NCBI GenBank assembly: GCA_947471745.1
Contig: CANJKZ010000461.1
Span: forward strand, 1,121,001-1,185,000
Source of the DNA: Closterium sp. Naga37s-1
Taxonomy: Eukaryota > Streptophyta > Zygnematophyceae > Desmidiales > Closteriaceae
DNA: 64,000 nucleotides
Direction: 5' to 3'
The position numbers and the translations under genes are program-made. Positions 50,528-59,839 of this stretch are shown here, piece after piece. The stretch's first letter is position 1. Each line of letters starts with the position of its first letter. The notes below the pieces were generated by a model. It was not told the origin of the DNA and searched no databases. It saw only the letters and a program-made list of their open reading frames with translations.

Positions 50528-53500
50528 ATGTTCAACAATCCGCAGGCGATATCGCCGGGAGGGGCATGGGCGATGAACATCGTGAGCTCCGTGGGGCTCA
50601 TCATGATCAACAAGGTCGTCATGTCCTCCTATCGCTTCCTCTTCGGTGCGTTGTTTACTCTGGTACTTTCTGAATCGCTCTATCAAGTGCGTTTACGACG
50701 GCATTTTGATGATGTAGATGCGGCGTCTTCGGCGTTGGGCTCACTGTGATCAACAAGGTCGTCATGTCCCCCACTGTTTTCAAGTCCAGTACGTCTTGAT
50801 TCCAAGTGCATTTTGACTGTGTACCTCTATCAGGTGCATTTTCTACGGCGTGAGGCTCATCAAAATCAGCATGGTCGTCATGTCCTCCTACCGCCTCGTC
50901 CTCAATGCGTCGCTCAATCGTCCTCAATGCGTCGCTCAATCGTCGTCAATGCGTCGCTCAGTCGTCGTCAATGCGTCGCTCAGTCGTCGTCAATGCGTCG
51001 CTCAGTCGTCGTCAATGCGTCGCTCAGTCGTCGTCAATGCGTCGCACCTTCCCTATTCGGCTCGTCATGTAATGCTGACTTGACCTCGGAACGTCTAAAA
51101 TCCGATACGTCTTGAACTCACCCTACCGAGCGCGTTTACGCCGGCAGTCAACTAATGGTGCGGTTTACGTGGGGTTCGCGGAGCAGCAGCGTTGCTCATT
51201 TACATATTCGGTAGTGGGTGCGACAAAGCTCGCGCTCACACGCTCCTCTTCACACCCACCTTCTCACACCCACCTCTTCACACCCCCTCCTCACACCCAT
51301 CTGCCCAGCATATCCCCTGTGGTACCTGCCAGGGCATCCCCCTGTGGAAATACAAGGATCCGCGTTCCCTCCTCTCCACGCTTCCCCCTCCCCTCGTTCC
51401 CATTTCTCTTCAACTCCCCCCGCACCCCTCCCCGGCATTGCCTCCACCCACAACCAGCCACCACCCAAACGTGCTTTCACCTCACGTTCGTGTGACTGGG
51501 GCACGCGTCAAAGTAGGCCCACATCTCAGAATGAGATTCGTAGAGACTCGTGTTCCGTCCGTCCCTCCTTTCCCCGTCTCTCTCAACACTCCCCTCCCCA
51601 CCTATAACGCCCCGTTACCCATTGGGTCAACACGGGGGTTATATTTGAGGCGCAGCAGGGGCCTTTCAACCCTTCGTGTAAGCCCGCAGGCGTTATACCC
51701 CCCGCCCAACCACCGTAACGGCCTTCTACCTCTCGTTCACGGCACTGTTCGGTGCCATGTGCATGTGGATGGGGTACCTTTCGGGCCAAGCCAACAAACC
51801 TCTGTGGGACAGACATAAACGCGCTCCTTTCCTCATTCCCGGTGCTCCCTCCCGCCCCTCGCGAACACACACCCCCTCCACTCCCCCCCCACCAGCCACC
51901 ACCCTAACGGGTTTCCACCTCACGTTCACCGGGCTGTTCGGGGCGCTGTGCGTGTGGCTTGGGTACCTGTCAAGACAGGCCAACATCCCTCTGTGGGACA
52001 CACATGAACTCGCTCCTTTCCTCCCTCCCGTCTCTCTCCCTCCCCCTCCTCCACCCACCCACCCAACCAGCCACCACACTGACCGGTTTCCACCTCACGT
52101 TCACGGGGCTGTTTGGCGCCCTGTGCGTGTGGCTGGGGTACCTGTCGGGGCAGGCCAACATCCTTCTGTGGGACACACAAAACCTCACCTTTTTCCTCCT
52201 TCCCGCCCCTCCCCCTCCTCCACCCCCCGCCCCCTTCCCTTCTCTCCTCCCCCCCAACCAGCCACCACACTGACCGGTTTCCACCTGACGTTCACGGGCC
52301 TGTTCGGGGCGCTGTGCGTGTGGCTGGGGTACCTGTCGGGGACGGCCAACATCCCTCTGTGGGACATTGTGTGGTTCGGCATGCTCGCCAACCTCTCCAT
52401 CGTTGGCATGAACCTTTCTCTCATGTCTAACTCGGTTGGGTTCTACCAGGTGCGAGAGTGGGGGAGAGGGTGAGAGAGGATGGGGCGAGAGAGCGAGAGA
52501 GGAGAGGGGTTTTGGCAGGTTAATGGTTGTGAAACTAGCAAAATTAAGAGCACATATAACACAAGATTACGAAGAGGAAGAAAATTCACATGCCCCAATC
52601 CCCGCCCTCCCCAGGTACGCTCTTCTCTTCCGTCCTACCTCCTCCCTCTTCTCACCTATCTAGAAATCCTATTTCGCCAACTTTCCAGTTACTTGCTTGG
52701 ATTCTTCTAGGCTCTGAACATGCCGACAACAAGATTGTATTGGATTCTCCCAACCGCAAACGCGAATTCCAGGAAGTTGCACAAGTCATACCCTCCACAC
52801 CACACTACCTTTTAACCCCCTCCCCACCCACGTCCCCTTCCCCTCCCATGTTCTGGAAGAGGGGGTCTAAGTCCCATCTGTCCCCTCCCCCTGCCCCTGC
52901 CTTCCTACCTTTCCCTACCTTCCCCCCCACCTCTGGCTTCTCCCCCTCCCCCCATCAGATATCCAAGCTCGCCATCATCCCAGTGACCTGTCTGTGTGAG
53001 ACGCTGCTGCACGCCAAGGCCTACTCCAAGGAAGTCAAGCTCTCTGTGCTGGCAGTGATGCTGGGGGTGGGCGTGTGCACCGTCACTGACATCTCTGTTA
53101 ACGCGTTTGGGCTCATCACTGCATCCGTGGCGGTGGTCTCTACGTCACTGCAGCAGATTGTGAGTGTTCTTCATTCAACAGAGGTAGCCTATGAACGCGT
53201 TTGGGCTCATCACTGCATCCGTGGCGGTGGTCTCTACGTCACTGCAGCAGATTGTGAGTGTTCTTCATTCAACAGAGGTAGCCTATGAACGCGTTTGGGC
53301 TCATCACTGCATCCGTGGCGGTGGTCTCTACGTCACTTAGCACCCGAGCACTTAGCACACGAGCACCTATCACCTGAGCACTTAGCACCCGAGCGCTTAG
53401 TGCGTCTTCCCTCCTCGGTTCGTGGGTGAGCTGCAGAAAAAGCATGTGGGGCCCAGTGACCTGCTGTGACAGGCCTTCCCTCCGCACGCTTGTGTTTCTC

Positions 53501-54567
53501 TTCATATCCCATCTGTGCTCTTAGTGCCTCTTCTCTTTCCCACCCATCTGTGTCCCTCGTGCCGCCTCAGTTCGTGGGCGAGCTGCAGAGGAAGCACAAC
53601 GTGGGGTCGTTCGACCTGCTCAGGCAGACAGCGCCCATCCAGGCCGTGACCCTTGTGGTGGTCGGGCCCTTCCTCGACTACCTCCTCACCTCGCAGAACC
53701 TTCTTGAGTTCCCCGTCACCAGCAACGCTGCAGTGAGTGCCAAGATCGCATTTACCACCTGCTCCCCGTTTACCAGAATCAGTCCTTGTCCTGTGCTCAT
53801 GTTCCCCCTTTCCTCAAACCCCATTTCCCAACCCTTCGCCGGCTCCCCTCTTGCTCTCCCTTCGCCCTCCTCCCTCCTCCCTCGACACTCCTCACCCCTT
53901 CCCATCTCCACTTGTTCATCTTCCTCTGCTGTGTCTTTGCTGTCAACCCCCATTGACCTCTCATATGTTTCACATCATTTTCCCCTTCTTATCCCCCTCC
54001 ACCCTTTCCCACCCCTCCCCACTCCAGCTCTTCATATTCCTCTCCTGTGCCTTCGCCATCGAACCCCTTTGACCTTTGTCTCTTATGTTTTGCTTCCCTT
54101 TCCACATCTCCCCCTTATCCACCTCCACTCCTCTCCACCCCACCCCACGCCAGCTCTTCATCTTCCTCTCGTGCGCCTTTGCCATCGGCTGCAACCTCTC
54201 CGTCTACCTGTGCATCGGAAAGTTCTCGGCAACGTCGTTCCAGGTGCTGGGGCACATGAAGACGGTGGTGGTGCTCATTCTCGGCTGGACTGTCTTCAAG
54301 GATCCATTTACTCTCAAGAACTTCAGTGGCATGCTCATGGCTATTGTTGGCATGCTGCTGTATAGCTGGGCTGTTGAGAAAGAGAAGGGGGAGAAGGGGG
54401 CGAAGGAGAGCAAGGGAGGGAAGGAGGGGTTGCCGCTGCTGCCGGTGCAGAAGGGAGAGGAGGGTGTGGGAGTAGGGATGGGGGAGGAGGGGAAGGGGGA
54501 TGTGGAGTATGGCGAGAATGGGAGGAGGCCCAGCTCGCCTACTAAAGGGGGAAGAGGGTTGTTGTAA
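50528..54567 (+). CDS. Nucleotide-sugar transporter, KT group (URGT/UUAT-like), five exons
   Basis: Golgi-type antiporter of the drug/metabolite transporter superfamily, exchanging a UDP-sugar (UDP-rhamnose/galactose or UDP-uronic acid in plant relatives) for UMP. My model: exon 1 50528-50645, exon 2 52262-52449, exon 3 52959-53159, exon 4 53571-53732, exon 5 54154-54567 including TAA. Phases fit exactly, giving 360 residues, near the 330-350 of plant homologues. Hallmarks: AWAMNIVSSVGLIMINKVVM, TTLTGFHLTFTGLFGALCVW, MNLSLMSNSVGFYQ, GVGVCTVTDISVNAFG, STSLQQI, VGSFDLLRQTAPIQAVTL, and GHMKTVVVLILGW with the KT pair. Ten helices expected; the tail is Lys/Glu/Gly-rich and ends GRGLL. Introns follow GT-AG, first donor GTGCGT weak. 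All five exons have partial tandem copies nearby. Function inferred from family; exact sugar unknown. Confidence 0.88.
50715..50905 (+). repeat. Two degenerate copies of the end of transporter exon 1
   Basis: 50730-50775 (GTTGGGCTCACTGTGATCAA...GTCGTCATGTC) and 50852-50905 (GTGAGGCTCATCAAAATCAG...ATGTCCTCCTACCGCCTC) repeat the exon-1 segment at 50587-50640 with substitutions. Both lie in intron 1. Confidence 0.75.
50903..51045. repeat. 22-bp tandem repeat in intron 1
   Basis: About six copies of CGTCGCTCAGTCGTCGTCAATG, growing out of the last exon-1 copy (CCTCGTCCTCAATGCGTCG). Confidence 0.85.
51320..52449 (+). repeat. Tandem array of transporter exon 2
   Basis: The first about 103 nt of exon 2 occur at 51708-51810, 51896-51999, 52071-52174 and, in the real exon, 52262-52364, spaced 175-191 bp, with remnants near 51320-51355 and 51437-51490. 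Each has an acceptor-like CAACCAG or similar in front and GGGACA-type sequence behind. Only the last copy continues with IVWFGMLANLSIVGMNLSLM and a GTGCGAG donor. One frame stays open from 51757 to 52473 across the copies, with the third copy out of phase. Confidence 0.9.
53100..53338 (+). repeat. 94-bp tandem repeat of the exon 3 end and its donor
   Basis: AACGCGTTTGGGCTCATCAC units start at 53100, 53194 and 53288 (two full and one half copy), apparently perfect. Each full unit holds the last 60 nt of exon 3, the GTGAGTG donor and 34 nt of intron. 94 is not a multiple of three. Confidence 0.93.
53335..53475 (+). repeat. Short GCACCYGAGCACTTA repeats and a decayed copy of exon 4
   Basis: 53335-53400 has four to five copies of an about 14-16 bp unit. 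53417-53470 repeats the start of exon 4 (TTCGTGGGTGAGCTGCAGAA...) but with changes and a TGA. Confidence 0.75.
53900..54075 (+). repeat. Two decayed copies of the start of exon 5
   Basis: 53910-53960 and 54028-54070 resemble the acceptor and first about 40 nt of exon 5 (CTCTTCATCTTCCTCTCGTG at 54154). The pseudogene has the first one too (27503-27560), so it predates the gene duplication. Confidence 0.75.
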
Positions 54568-55061
54568 CAGGACCTTTCGGGTGATAACAATATTTATACA
54601 GATAAAAACAAGTTCTACGGTGGTATCTACTTCATGAAGCGATGACTGCTAGGAATGTCTGGTTCCAGCTTATTTCGATGTACGTATGTACGGTTGAGGC
54701 TGTCATGTACGTATCACCAACCTTGTAAGGTTCGTCTGTCAGAATTAGAACTGAAATAATGATGAGATGACTAATGAGGCATACAGGGGTGCAAGTACCG
54801 TATCTGAGGGCCGTTTCACATGATCAAGGCCGTCTCACTGCTTGTACGTTCAAGACTTGTTCAGGCTGTGAGACACCCTGATGCCATCTCTGTGACTTCT
54901 AGTGTCTCAGGAACGTGCAGCCATTGATTGAGATGCGGGAGGGAGAGCCCGTGCGTACAAGCATACCATGATTCTACCGATGTAGCCATATCGAAAAGGG
55001 CAGACAGCAGGCCCGTACGGCGATCACACACGGTTTTAAAAAGAAAGTAGCGATCATGTGC
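54568..55061. other. 3' flanks of two convergent genes; no other gene seen
   Basis: 54568-54750 matches the 3' flank of the transporter pseudogene (CAGGACCTTTC...AATATTTATACAGATA), likely 3' UTR. The rest shows nothing recognisable. Confidence 0.6.
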
Positions 55062-55067
55062 TTTATT
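55062..55067 (-). terminator. Polyadenylation signal of the wall-protein gene
   Basis: Minus strand reads AATAAA, about 165 nt beyond the stop at 55231. Confidence 0.6.
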
Positions 55068-55230
55068 CATTAATTATAGCGCGAATACATGAACTACTAT
55101 GCTTACTGCACGGCGTTCCTATGTCAGGAAGATGGTTCAAAGTCTGGCGCCACTACCGGTACGCTTCAAAGGCCGCTACGCTTTTCGACGTCGCTAGGTG
55201 TGTTCACACGAATATGCTTCTGCGGTCACA

Positions 55231-56341
55231 CTACGGCTTGAAGGCCTTCGAAGCGGCCTCGGCGGTGGCCTTAGCGGACGCCAGCTGCGAGAGCACCTTC
55301 TTATCGTTAACGGGGTCGAGCATAACGGAGACGCCGTCGATGGTGGAAACGGCGTTGGCGATCTGCCCCTGCACGAGCGTGCGCTGCCCCTCGTCGATCA
55401 GAATGCCCGCGTTCGTGAGCGCCTGCACGGTGGCGGTGAGGCTCGCGTAGTACGTGTTCTTCGCGCCCAGCGTGTCCGCCGCCTTCTGCACTCCGCTCGC
55501 GGCCGTCGTGAGCTGCGACTGGATCTTCTGGTCCGCCTTGCTCACCACCACGGGCGCGGACCCGCCACCACCCGCACCCGCGTTGTTCTTGCCCTTCTTT
55601 CCGCCCTTTCCGCTCGTAGCAGGCGCGGGGACGGGAACAGGGGTGGGCGTGGCAGGGGCGCCGCCGTTGTTGCGGTGTCCGCCCTTCTTTCCGGTGGTGG
55701 TTGGCGGGGGAGTGGCGGGAGTGGCGGGAGTGGTGGTACCGCTGCTTCCGCCCTTCTTCCCCTTCTTTCCGGTGGTGGTTGGCGGCGGGGGAGAGGCGGG
55801 AACGTTGGAGCTCTTACCCTTCTTCCCCGACTTGGTAGGAGGGGGAGGGGAAGCGGCGGGCGCGCTCGAGCCCTTCTTCGACTTCTTCGCGGGAGACGGG
55901 GAGGGGGTCGAGCCTGACGAAGTCGAGTCGCTCTTCTTCGACTTCTTGTTGCTAGTGCCGGAGTTGCTAGTAGAGCCAGAGCTGCTAGTAGAGCCGGAGC
56001 TGCTTGTATCGGAGCTCTTGTGCTTGAGCACGCGGCCATGGCTGAAGGCCGAGGGGAATTCATTTCCGGACAAAGCGTCGCCACCTGAAACGACTCAACG
56101 GATCAGACGATTGGATTAGCAAAGTGTGAATGACCGGCGAAATGGTTGCGAAGTGCAGCAGTTACACGTCGCTGACAGAATCCCACCAAACACGGGGTGG
56201 AAGGCAAGAAAAAACATGAAGAGAGTGCGTACCTTCAGAGGCAATCGCAGCACTCTGCACATGCCATGGGGCTGCCACGAGCAGCACTCCGATCAACGCG
56301 CACGCTGCCACGATGGGCGCGACGACCTTGGCAGACGCCAT
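55231..56341 (-). CDS. Secreted Pro/Ser/Lys-rich (HRGP-like) protein, two exons
   Basis: Minus strand: exon 1 56341-56233, intron 56232-56085 (GTACGC...TTTCAG), exon 2 56084-55231; 320 residues. Exon 1 gives a signal peptide MASAKVVAPIVAACALIGVL with AAPWHVQSA after it. Then a Ser-rich tract, basic blocks (KKSKK, KKGKK, GKKGG) alternating with extensin-like SPPPP (twice) and AP/TP/SP runs (TPATPATPPPTTT) that suit Pro hydroxylation and arabinogalactan addition. The last about 105 residues (from SKADQKIQSQLTTAASGVQK) are Cys-free and look all-helical, ending ASKAFKP. Likely a cell-wall glycoprotein of a streptophyte; the C-terminal domain is not one I recognise. The frame is clean, codon use is GC-rich and the splice phase fits, so I take it as a real gene. 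Confidence 0.82.
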
Positions 56342-56477
56342 GCTAAAGCAAATCAGGTATCTGAAACTGAGGCCAGTCGTCTATCGAGAGATTTCGCTGG
56401 TCGATTAGGCGAGCAGTCGATAGGGGAGAAATATTAGAACGGATACTGACTGATGATAAGCAATCAAAGTAGCCTGA

Positions 56478-56484
56478 ACTTATA
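56478..56484 (-). promoter_or_regulatory. TATA-like box of the wall-protein gene
   Basis: GTATAAG on the minus strand, about 140 nt before the ATG at 56341. A CCAAT motif (CCAGCCAATAAG on minus) lies near 56722-56733. Confidence 0.45.
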
Positions 56485-56489
56485 CCCTT

Positions 56490-57395
56490 GATGTTTCAGC
56501 TTGTGTGCACAAGCAATGGAGGGAATCGTGGGAGGGATGCCGGAAGATCGTTGGAGGGAGCGGCCGGAGCGGCCAAGACGAATTTTCGAAATGCGGCGCG
56601 TTTGGTTTTGCAGGGAGGGAGGCACGGTCAGCGAGGGAGTTCGTGGAGTGAAACCCGGGGAGTTGTTCAGAGTCTGACCACGATGTTGACCAAAGGGTGA
56701 AAAGCAAAGGGTGAGCTCGCTTATTGGCTGGTGGCCGGCCTTTTTGGCGGAAAAGGGCAAATTCACTGCCTGAACAGTTTCATTCAAACGGCATGGCGGT
56801 TGACCCGATATATTGGAGCACAGCGTACTCAATTCGATCAATATATATCCAACGGCTTATAAAAAAAAGGATCAAATTCTATTTTCCAAGTCCATTTTCA
56901 CATCATTTCTACTTCACGTGACAAATTGTTAGGAAGTTTCTCCGATTCCTTGTCGCGCATCACCATATCGTGTATACCGCTCACATTTCTTTGCACGTTA
57001 CAGCTTTAATGATGTTCACCATTTCGCGCGTAACATTCACCAACCCACGCACGCTGGACTTGGCCGAGTCAACCTATGTTTCGGGACTAGCCCAAGCCTC
57101 GTTGCCAGCATCGCACTCGCACGCATCGCGTTATCATTTTGCTTGTTTGAAATAAATGTTCGCCCATGCCTTCGGTTTCATCGTATTCGTTTGATTCTTT
57201 ATTGCAATCATCGCTCTCACTTTCAATTGCACCAGTAACCCTTAGTATTATAGGTACTTTCCATTCGGATCGGACTCCGCGCTTTTCCACAACTAGCACT
57301 CTCAAACTTTTGAATTTTCACTCGAAGAGACAGCCCTCTCTCAGCGTACTAGGAGCCGCTGCCCTCGTGCTCTCTCGCAAGCACGTACAGTCATG
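56490..57395. other. Intergenic; no gene seen
   Basis: Upstream region of the wall-protein gene, then AT-richer DNA with only short frames. Ends at the LTR of element K. Confidence 0.55.
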
Positions 57396-57522
57396 TGTCA
57401 GAAGTAGGAACGTACGAATGATGGACTAGGTAGGAAGAGTGAGTACAATACCTAACCCTAAAGTGTTGTACCCTTTAGGGTACGCCCCACTACAACCTAC
57501 AGAGATAAAATACAATTTGACA
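57396..57522 (-). repeat. 3' LTR of element K
   Basis: 127 bp; plus strand TGTCAGAAGTAGG to ATACAATTTGACA. In element orientation it starts TGTCAAATTGTATTTTATCT and ends TACTTCTGACA, very like F1 at both ends. Confidence 0.82.
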
Positions 57523-57533
57523 CACCCCCATAG
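57523..57533 (-). promoter_or_regulatory. PPT of element K
   Basis: Minus strand CTATGGGGGTG next to the LTR. Confidence 0.85.
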
Positions 57534-57771
57534 GCAAAGTGGGGGATAGCAAACACAACGGACGGTCACAAGACCAGTAAAGCAAGAGAACAAAGCAAAG
57601 CAAAGCTCAGGGTGGATCTCAAGTTCACCACGCATTCTGAGCACAAGCAAGCGGCCACAAGGCCAGTTCACATGCAAAGTTATAAAAGCACAAGCAGTAC
57701 AGTGATCACAACCTAGCGAGAACAAGCATGCAGGTGTGTGTGTATATATATATATCACAGTACAATACAAG

Positions 57772-58371
57772 TCAAGCAACCAACAGGTGAGGCAAAGTAG
57801 GCACAAGGCCTAGAGCAGTGCAGAAACGCTGATGATCACCAGACCCAAGGGCCTTGGTGAAGACATCAGCAGTGTTGGCCCGAGAGGCCACGTAAGCAAG
57901 GCGCAGCTGACCACGCTGCTGCAGCTCACGAGCAAGAAAGTAGCGAAGATCAATGTGCTTCGTTCTGTGCTCCAGTCTCCGCTCCTGACACAAGGCAATC
58001 AAGGCCTTGTTGTCAACGTACAGAACTGGAGGAGAACGAGGCCGCTCACCCAAGTCGGTCAACAGGTAGGCCAGCCAGCCAGGTGGTCCCAGTGTAGATC
58101 TCGGCCTCACAGCTGAAACCAAGCACAGAAGACGAATGAGTGGACCACCACGAGACAGAACCAGAGCCGAGACTGAAAGAATAGCCCTAGGACTACCGCT
58201 GAGTCGCCTGGTCGTCAGCCGAAGAAGCGTCGGAGTGTCCTGTGAGTACCACTGGACCCCGTCCTCCAAGCACAAGCCCCATGCTCGATGTACTGCACAA
58301 GTAACGCAGTACCATCTGCGCAGCTGTCCAGTGCTCCTTCCTGTGTCTCCCGGGGTCGACGAAGCGAGCAA
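57772..58371 (-). pseudogene. Element K: RNase H
   Basis: Minus-strand frame whose later part encodes AYLLTDLGERPRSPPVLYVD, RTKHIDLRYFLARELQQRG and TADVFTKALGSGDHQRFC. The first RNase H block (GHSDASSADD) is in the previous frame, ending in a stop at 58193. A deletion near 58085 removes the CEAEIYA Glu block. Confidence 0.85.
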
Positions 58372-59839
58372 GGATGCTGAGAGGGTACGCGAGGTCAGGT
58401 TGTGTGCACGTCATCAGGTACATGAGGCAGCCCACAAGCTCTGGATACGAGCCACTCGGCTCTACGGACTCGTCCGAAGGTGGAGCTGAGAGCGAGTGGC
58501 CTGAAGGCAGAGGAGTGGGCTGTGGCGAGGAGAACCGAAAGAGGAAGCGCTGAAGGACGTGGTGCACCATGTGTGACTGAGTCAGAGAGATGGTGCACCG
58601 TGTTCTGTTCCGGGTGATATGCAAGCCAAGATAGCTACGCAGCTCACCCAGGTCAGTGCAAGTGTGTCTCTTCTGCAGCTCCGCCTTCACAAGGGTCAGC
58701 GCCTCACTGTCGGCAGTAGCAAAGACCAAGTCGTCGACGTATACGAGGATGTAGAACGGCGGCAGAGTAGGGTCGGTGCGCAGAAACCGCGACGGGTCAA
58801 CAGTGGAAGGAGCAAACCCAAGAGCTGCAAGTGTCGTCTTCAGTGTGTCGTGCCACTCGCGGGGTGCCTGGCGGAGACCGTAGACTGGCCGCCGGAGGCT
58901 CCAGTGGGTACCCTCTGGAAACGACCCAGTGAAGCCAAGTGGGCGGCGCAGCCAGATCTCCTCGTGAAGGCTTCCCTGCAAGAAAGCTGTGGAGAAGTCG
59001 AGGGAGTGCAGCTCGTAGTCACGTTGTGCTGCAACGTGCAGCAACACCCAAAGAGTAGTCATCTTTGGGGTGGGGGAGAAGGTCTGGAAGAAGTCGACCC
59101 CCTGTCGCTGACTGAAGCCTCGAGCAACGTAACGCGCCTTGAAGGCAGGCGGAGAACCTCCGAATATCCACATGCCATCGATTATGTTCGCCCCAGGAGG
59201 GGGAACCTCGTTGACGTAGGTGCCTGTGGACTTCCAAGAAGCCATCGCTGCATCCATGGCTCTCTGCCACTGAGAGGAGTACTCACCCGTGATCGCCTCT
59301 GCGTAAGAGCGCGGGGTGGGGATGTCAAGTGCATCCGGGTCTCCTTCAGGGCAAAGCAGCATGGACGTGAAACGAGGTGAAGCGGCCGCGAGACACTCAA
59401 GCTCAAACTGTCTGTCCTCAAGGACGTCACAGCCAAGTGCAAGCTCACCCCCGACGGACGGAGGACAAACAGACTCATACTCAGTAACAAGACTCGCGAC
59501 GTAGTTGAGACGACTCCTAGCAGTCAAGTCGACTAACTTAGTGACTAGGGCACACGCATCAGTAGACTCAAAGTCAGGGTAAGTGACGACAGTAGCGAGG
59601 AGACGAGTGACAGTAAGACTAGCAGCACGAGCAAGGTCGGACTCAGGGTCAGGAACGTCAGGAAGAGAGGACGCCGGAGGAGACGGCAGGGCAACACACT
59701 GTGGAACAGAGGAAGGACGAAGTGCCATACCGTGAGTGCTTGGGACAACAGGAGGACGAGGACGTGCGACACGACGAGCACGAACAGGTGTGGAAGCACG
59801 AGTCTCAGGCTTACGACGCGCAGTCAGGGACTCAGTCAC
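58193..59839 (-). pseudogene. Element K: pre-RT segment and reverse transcriptase
   Basis: 548-codon minus-strand frame: a conserved segment with VCPPSVGGELALGCDVLEDR, then SYAEAITGEYSSQWQRAMDA, SLDFSTAFLQGSLHEEIWLR, YGLRQAPREWHDTL and active site YVDD (58741-58730). A short deletion removes residues between WIF and GGSPPAFKARYV that C has (RVKRP). Otherwise RT is complete; it stops inside RNase H. Confidence 0.9.

Noticed and set aside
51192-51818. Pro/Ser-rich frames upstream of transporter exon 2
   Set aside because: Intron and decayed exon copies; they are out of phase with exon 1.
55454-56119. 221-codon plus frame
   Set aside because: Antisense of the wall-protein exon 2.
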